A stretch of DNA of 64,000 bases from Labeo rohita (lineage: Eukaryota; Chordata; Actinopteri; Cypriniformes; Cyprinidae), in the NCBI RefSeq assembly GCF_022985175.1, contig NC_066891.1, positions 4,145,015 to 4,209,014 on the forward strand, read 5' to 3'. Position numbers and translations under genes: made by a program. Below, piece after piece: positions 60,601 to 64,000 of this stretch. The stretch's first letter is position 1, and each line of letters starts with the position of its first letter. The notes under the pieces are model-generated. The model was not told where the DNA came from. It ran no database searches and saw nothing but the letters and a program-made list of their open reading frames with translations.

Positions 60601-61766
60601 TCAGTCATCTGATTGTACTGTGCATAATAAATAAGCAGACGGTAGCACAGTGCAATAAAAAAAAACAACAACAACAACAAGTCCCACTTATGATTATGAG
60701 CTAGGCAAATTCAAGGACGAGGTTATTAACAATTATTTTCAACAATGATCATATCCACCGTATTTTGCAAAGCAGAAGTAAGATTTATTCTGTAAATGCA
60801 TGAGACTTTCAATTCATTAGCTGCAAATAACTAGAAGAATAACAACGTATGGTAAACAGGTCAAACCAGTGTGTTTATGATAATGATAATAAATAAACAA
60901 TATGATAACAAATACCAGTTTGCAACATAATGACTAAAATAAGTGAAGCTACACTGGAAGCCTCGCACACTGAAGTTACAAATGGCCGCACCGCTCTTAA
61001 ATAAGGTGCAAAAGTTATCGTCCTTGGTGTGAACAAACCTTTTGACCCTACTGTAGTCTACAGTTCTTTCTGCTGACTGATCCTCCTCTGTTTTTTTCCC
61101 CCAGAAGCGCTCTAATAAAAGCCACTTCACAGGTAAGCACCCCGATATTTAATTTACTGCACAGTTCATTCACATTGATCTTGGCAGCGATTAATTTCTG
61201 TCTGTGACAACCTTTGCTGGCAGTACATAAAATCACACGTCAAATGCTCAGACTGTAATTATTGCTGACATTTTATTCGAACAGATTTATTCTGAGGACT
61301 AGCGCATGTAACAGCACCGTTATCCTTTCAGATATGCGCTCACATTCAATTTCACTGGCTGATGCAGGAAGTTACAAATGAAGGGTTACATGGCAATTAT
61401 TTGAGGATAGAAATTAAATATTGATGCTTTCCCAGTCTGACTGAGATTAGGATGCATGTCAACATATGAAACATATGAACCTAATTAAATGTAAATAGTA
61501 AAAAGAACAAACACTACTAAAAATGATAAAAGAACATCAGAAATGTATTAAACAACTAAAACTGAAAATATAATAATAAAAGCTCATTCAAAATATTATG
61601 AAAAACTATTATGATTTGGTCATTTATTACATAAATTCTAAATAAAAGTAAAATAAAACAGATATTGTGCAGTATGAATGCTTCAACCTGTTAATATAAT
61701 TTGAATAAATAAGTACATTTGTATGTTGAAATGATTGTTTAATTTAAAATAAATCCAAGTCATAAA
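60601..61766. other. Intergenic, no gene seen
   Basis: Probably partly the continuation of the preceding repeat (to about 61240), then AT-rich unique sequence. No exon was recognised. Confidence 0.35.
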
Positions 61767-61824
61767 TATAGCTGCAAGCAGCGATTAACGGGGTTCAAGC
61801 GCTTAAGGAATTTAAGCATATATG

Positions 61825-62257
61825 TGACCCTGGACCACAAAAACAGTCTTAAATCGCTGGGGTATATTTGTAGCAATAGCCAAAAATAGATTGTATGGGT
61901 CAAAATTATTGATTTTTCTTTTATGCCAAAAATCATTAGGAAATTAAGTAAAGATCATGTTTCATGAAGATATTTTGTAAAATTCCTACTGTAAATATAT
62001 CAAAACTTAATTTTTGATTAGTAATATGCATTAGTAAGAGCTTTATATGGATAACTTTAAAGGCGAATTCTCAGTATTTTGATTTTTTTGCACCCTCAGA
62101 TTCCATATATACAAATAGCCTAATATCTCTGCCAAATAATGTCCTATCCTAACAAACGATACATCAATGGAAAGCTTATTTATTCCGCTTTCAGATTATG
62201 TATAAAGCTCAATTTCGAAAAATTGACCCTTGTGACTGTTTTTGTGGTCCAGGGTCA
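61825..62257. mobile_element. TGACCCTGGACCAC element, copy 3
   Basis: The ends TGACCCTGGACCACAAAAAC and GTTTTTGTGGTCCAGGGTCA are near-perfect inverted repeats flanked by TATATG and CATATG, a slightly mutated 6-bp duplication. The cleanest uninterrupted copy in the window. Confidence 0.88.
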
Positions 62258-62360
62258 CATATGGAAAAAGGACATTATATATTATTTAGCAAGGCTGTAC
62301 CCACCTAAATCAATGATTAAAAAAAGCATTTTTTCAAATCCAGGTAATTTACCATAGAAT

Positions 62361-62656
62361 AGGGTGAACAGATGTGCCACTTCCTGGGGACACGTTCAGC
62401 ACAGGATTTCTAAATTGCTCAAAATAACCAGATGTTGGTTGTTTTGCGCTGCGCAGATCGATCATTGTACGACGTCAAAGTACTGCAAGAGCTATAGGGA
62501 GCAGATGGTTATATGCTTTCGAATCGCTCTTGTGGTACTTTGATTTCATACAATGATCAGTTGACACAGTGTAAACAACCAACACCTGGTTATTTTAGGC
62601 AATTTAGAAATCCTGTGCTGAACGTGTCCCCGGGATGCACGTCTGGCCACCCTACC
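62361..62656. mobile_element. Foldback element with AGGGTG ends
   Basis: AGGGTGAACAGATGTGCCAC followed by CCTGGGGACACGTTCAGCA pairs with TGCTGAACGTGTCCCCGGG and CGTCTGGCCACCCT at the right. About 300 bp, inserted in copy B of the large repeat. The target duplication is not clear. Confidence 0.82.
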
Positions 62657-64000
62657 TTATAAATATTATGTTTTTTTTTTAATGTTTATGACTGTTATAG
62701 CACCAGCTGCGGTCCGATCCCCTTAAACTTTACATACTTGTTTAGAATCACCTGTCGCATGTGCTCAGCAGGTTTTGTGAATTTCTGCGTTTTCCTTTAG
62801 GCTTTATAGGATTTTGGGTAAATCTGGACAGGCCCCTTTTCTAAACGACCCCATTATAGCTTCCCAAAGGGTAAATTTCAACATTGTTTTGATAATTATT
62901 AGCCTAGAGAATCCAGAGAATCGTACTGCAGTGTTTTTTTTTTTTCAGACTGAGTGAAAAACTTAGGACTAGTTCTCAAAACGATTTTATTGACAACAGT
63001 GGTTAATGAGGCAAAGTTGTCCAGAATGAGGTGTTCTATTGTATGATACAAATATTGTGCTTATGTGCAAAAAAACACGTGATGTACAATTGTTTACGCT
63101 CTTGAAAAATGCGATATCGCCCCCCCAGTGGCCGATTTCTTTTAAATTTCTTTCAGGCCGTGAGTCAAACAGGCCCACCGAGTTTTGTTCCGATCGGCCT
63201 CCGTTAACCTTGTCTAACAGGTGCTCAAAATTCGTCAGCCAATGCCGGCCATGTTTTTGAGATACGCAAATGTACTTGTAGACACTTACGGTACTTCAAA
63301 CCAAGACCGTGTACACTGATTTTCATGTTGACAGGACAATTATTTTTATGTTTTTTCCCTCTTATAGCGCTACCAAGTGGCCAAACTCCACAATTTTTCC
63401 CTGTTACGTCAGATTAAGCTCTTACATAAGTGTTCTGAGTTTGGCAGAGATATCTCATTCCTTTTAGGAGTTATAGGCATTTTACTAAAAGTGGCCCTGC
63501 CCCTTTCAAACGTTTTACGCCCCTTTTTGACAGTGAGTCAAAAGTTCAACTTTTTTTGATAATTATTGATATTCACTCTCCAGAGAATCTCTCTACTCTG
63601 GTTTGGTTCCGATCAAGCGAGAAACCTAAGACTAGTTCGCAAAAGTAGGTTTTTACATCAGTCATTTAACAAACGATTTGACTGACATCAGTGGTTCTAG
63701 AGGCAAAGTTGCCTGGAATGAGGAGTTCTATTGTATGATCTGAATATCGTGCATATGCGTGAAAAAAACGTGCACCATACAATCATTTACGACCTTGAAT
63801 ACTGCAATATCGCCCCCAGTGCCCGATTTCTTTCAAATTTCTCTCAGACCTTTAGGGCTGTGCATCAAACAAGCACACCAAGTATTGTTCCGATCGGCCT
63901 CCGTTAACTTTGTCTAACAGGTGATCAAACTTCTTCAGCCAACGGCAGCCATATATTTTTTTTTTTAGCTATACAAAATGTGCTTGTAGACACTTGTGGC

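Larger units (their letters stand above)
61767..64000. mobile_element. Large dispersed repeat, copy B (continues past the window)
   Basis: It starts TAGCTGCAAGCAGCGATTAA and runs antiparallel to copy A at 6035-7950, sharing ACTGTTATAGCACCAGCTGC, CCTTTAGGCTTTATAGG and CCGATCGGCCTCCGTTAAC. Two later elements interrupt it (61825-62257 and 62361-62656). It contains an internal ~700-bp tandem duplication. Confidence 0.75.

Overview
This window is vertebrate nuclear DNA, almost certainly from a teleost and most likely a cyprinid relative of zebrafish or carp. The evidence is GT-AG split exons, low gene density, AT-rich intergenic DNA with many microsatellites, and a dense load of foldback DNA transposons, Tc1-like relics and L2-type LINE 3' ends of the kind that dominate cyprinid genomes. 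The species cannot be read from the sequence.

Only two protein-coding genes can be supported, and they are divergently arranged. The first coding exon of slc1a7 (retinal glutamate transporter EAAT5) lies on the minus strand at 10883-11023; the rest of that gene must lie beyond position 1. The complete three-exon CDS of shisal2a (Shisa-like 2A, formerly FAM159A) is on the plus strand: 26781-26962, 34428-34564 and 50878-51062, predicted 167 residues. Both genes map to human 1p32.3, so the pair looks like a remnant of conserved synteny. Coding sequence is 645 bases, about 1% of the window.

Layout. 1-10882: slc1a7 intron 1, with TA-, hAT- and other inverted-repeat elements and a diverged ~120-bp tandem array beside the exon. 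11024-26780: shared upstream region with a 1.6-kb foldback minisatellite, several TTAA-flanked elements (piggyBac-like), an L2 tail and a 1-kb inverted-repeat element. 26963-34427: shisal2a intron 1, with a repeat-poor stretch at 28.7-30.5 kb that is the best conserved-noncoding candidate, a Tc1-type deletion derivative and a second minisatellite block. 34565-50877: shisal2a intron 2, holding a third minisatellite block, a dead L2 LINE, a degenerate Tc1 transposon and a 1.8-kb AT-rich array. 51063-64000: probable 3' UTR, then intergenic DNA with nested TA-, TGACCC- and LINE-type insertions, ending in an inverted second copy of the large repeat seen at 6-8 kb.

The two genes do not form an obvious functional unit. 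I found no convincing new molecular system. The more unusual features are the three related blocks of ~21-bp-periodic repeat (two with transposon-like ends), an in-frame tandem splice donor in shisal2a exon 2, and several clear nested transposon insertions with intact target-site duplications that allow relative dating.
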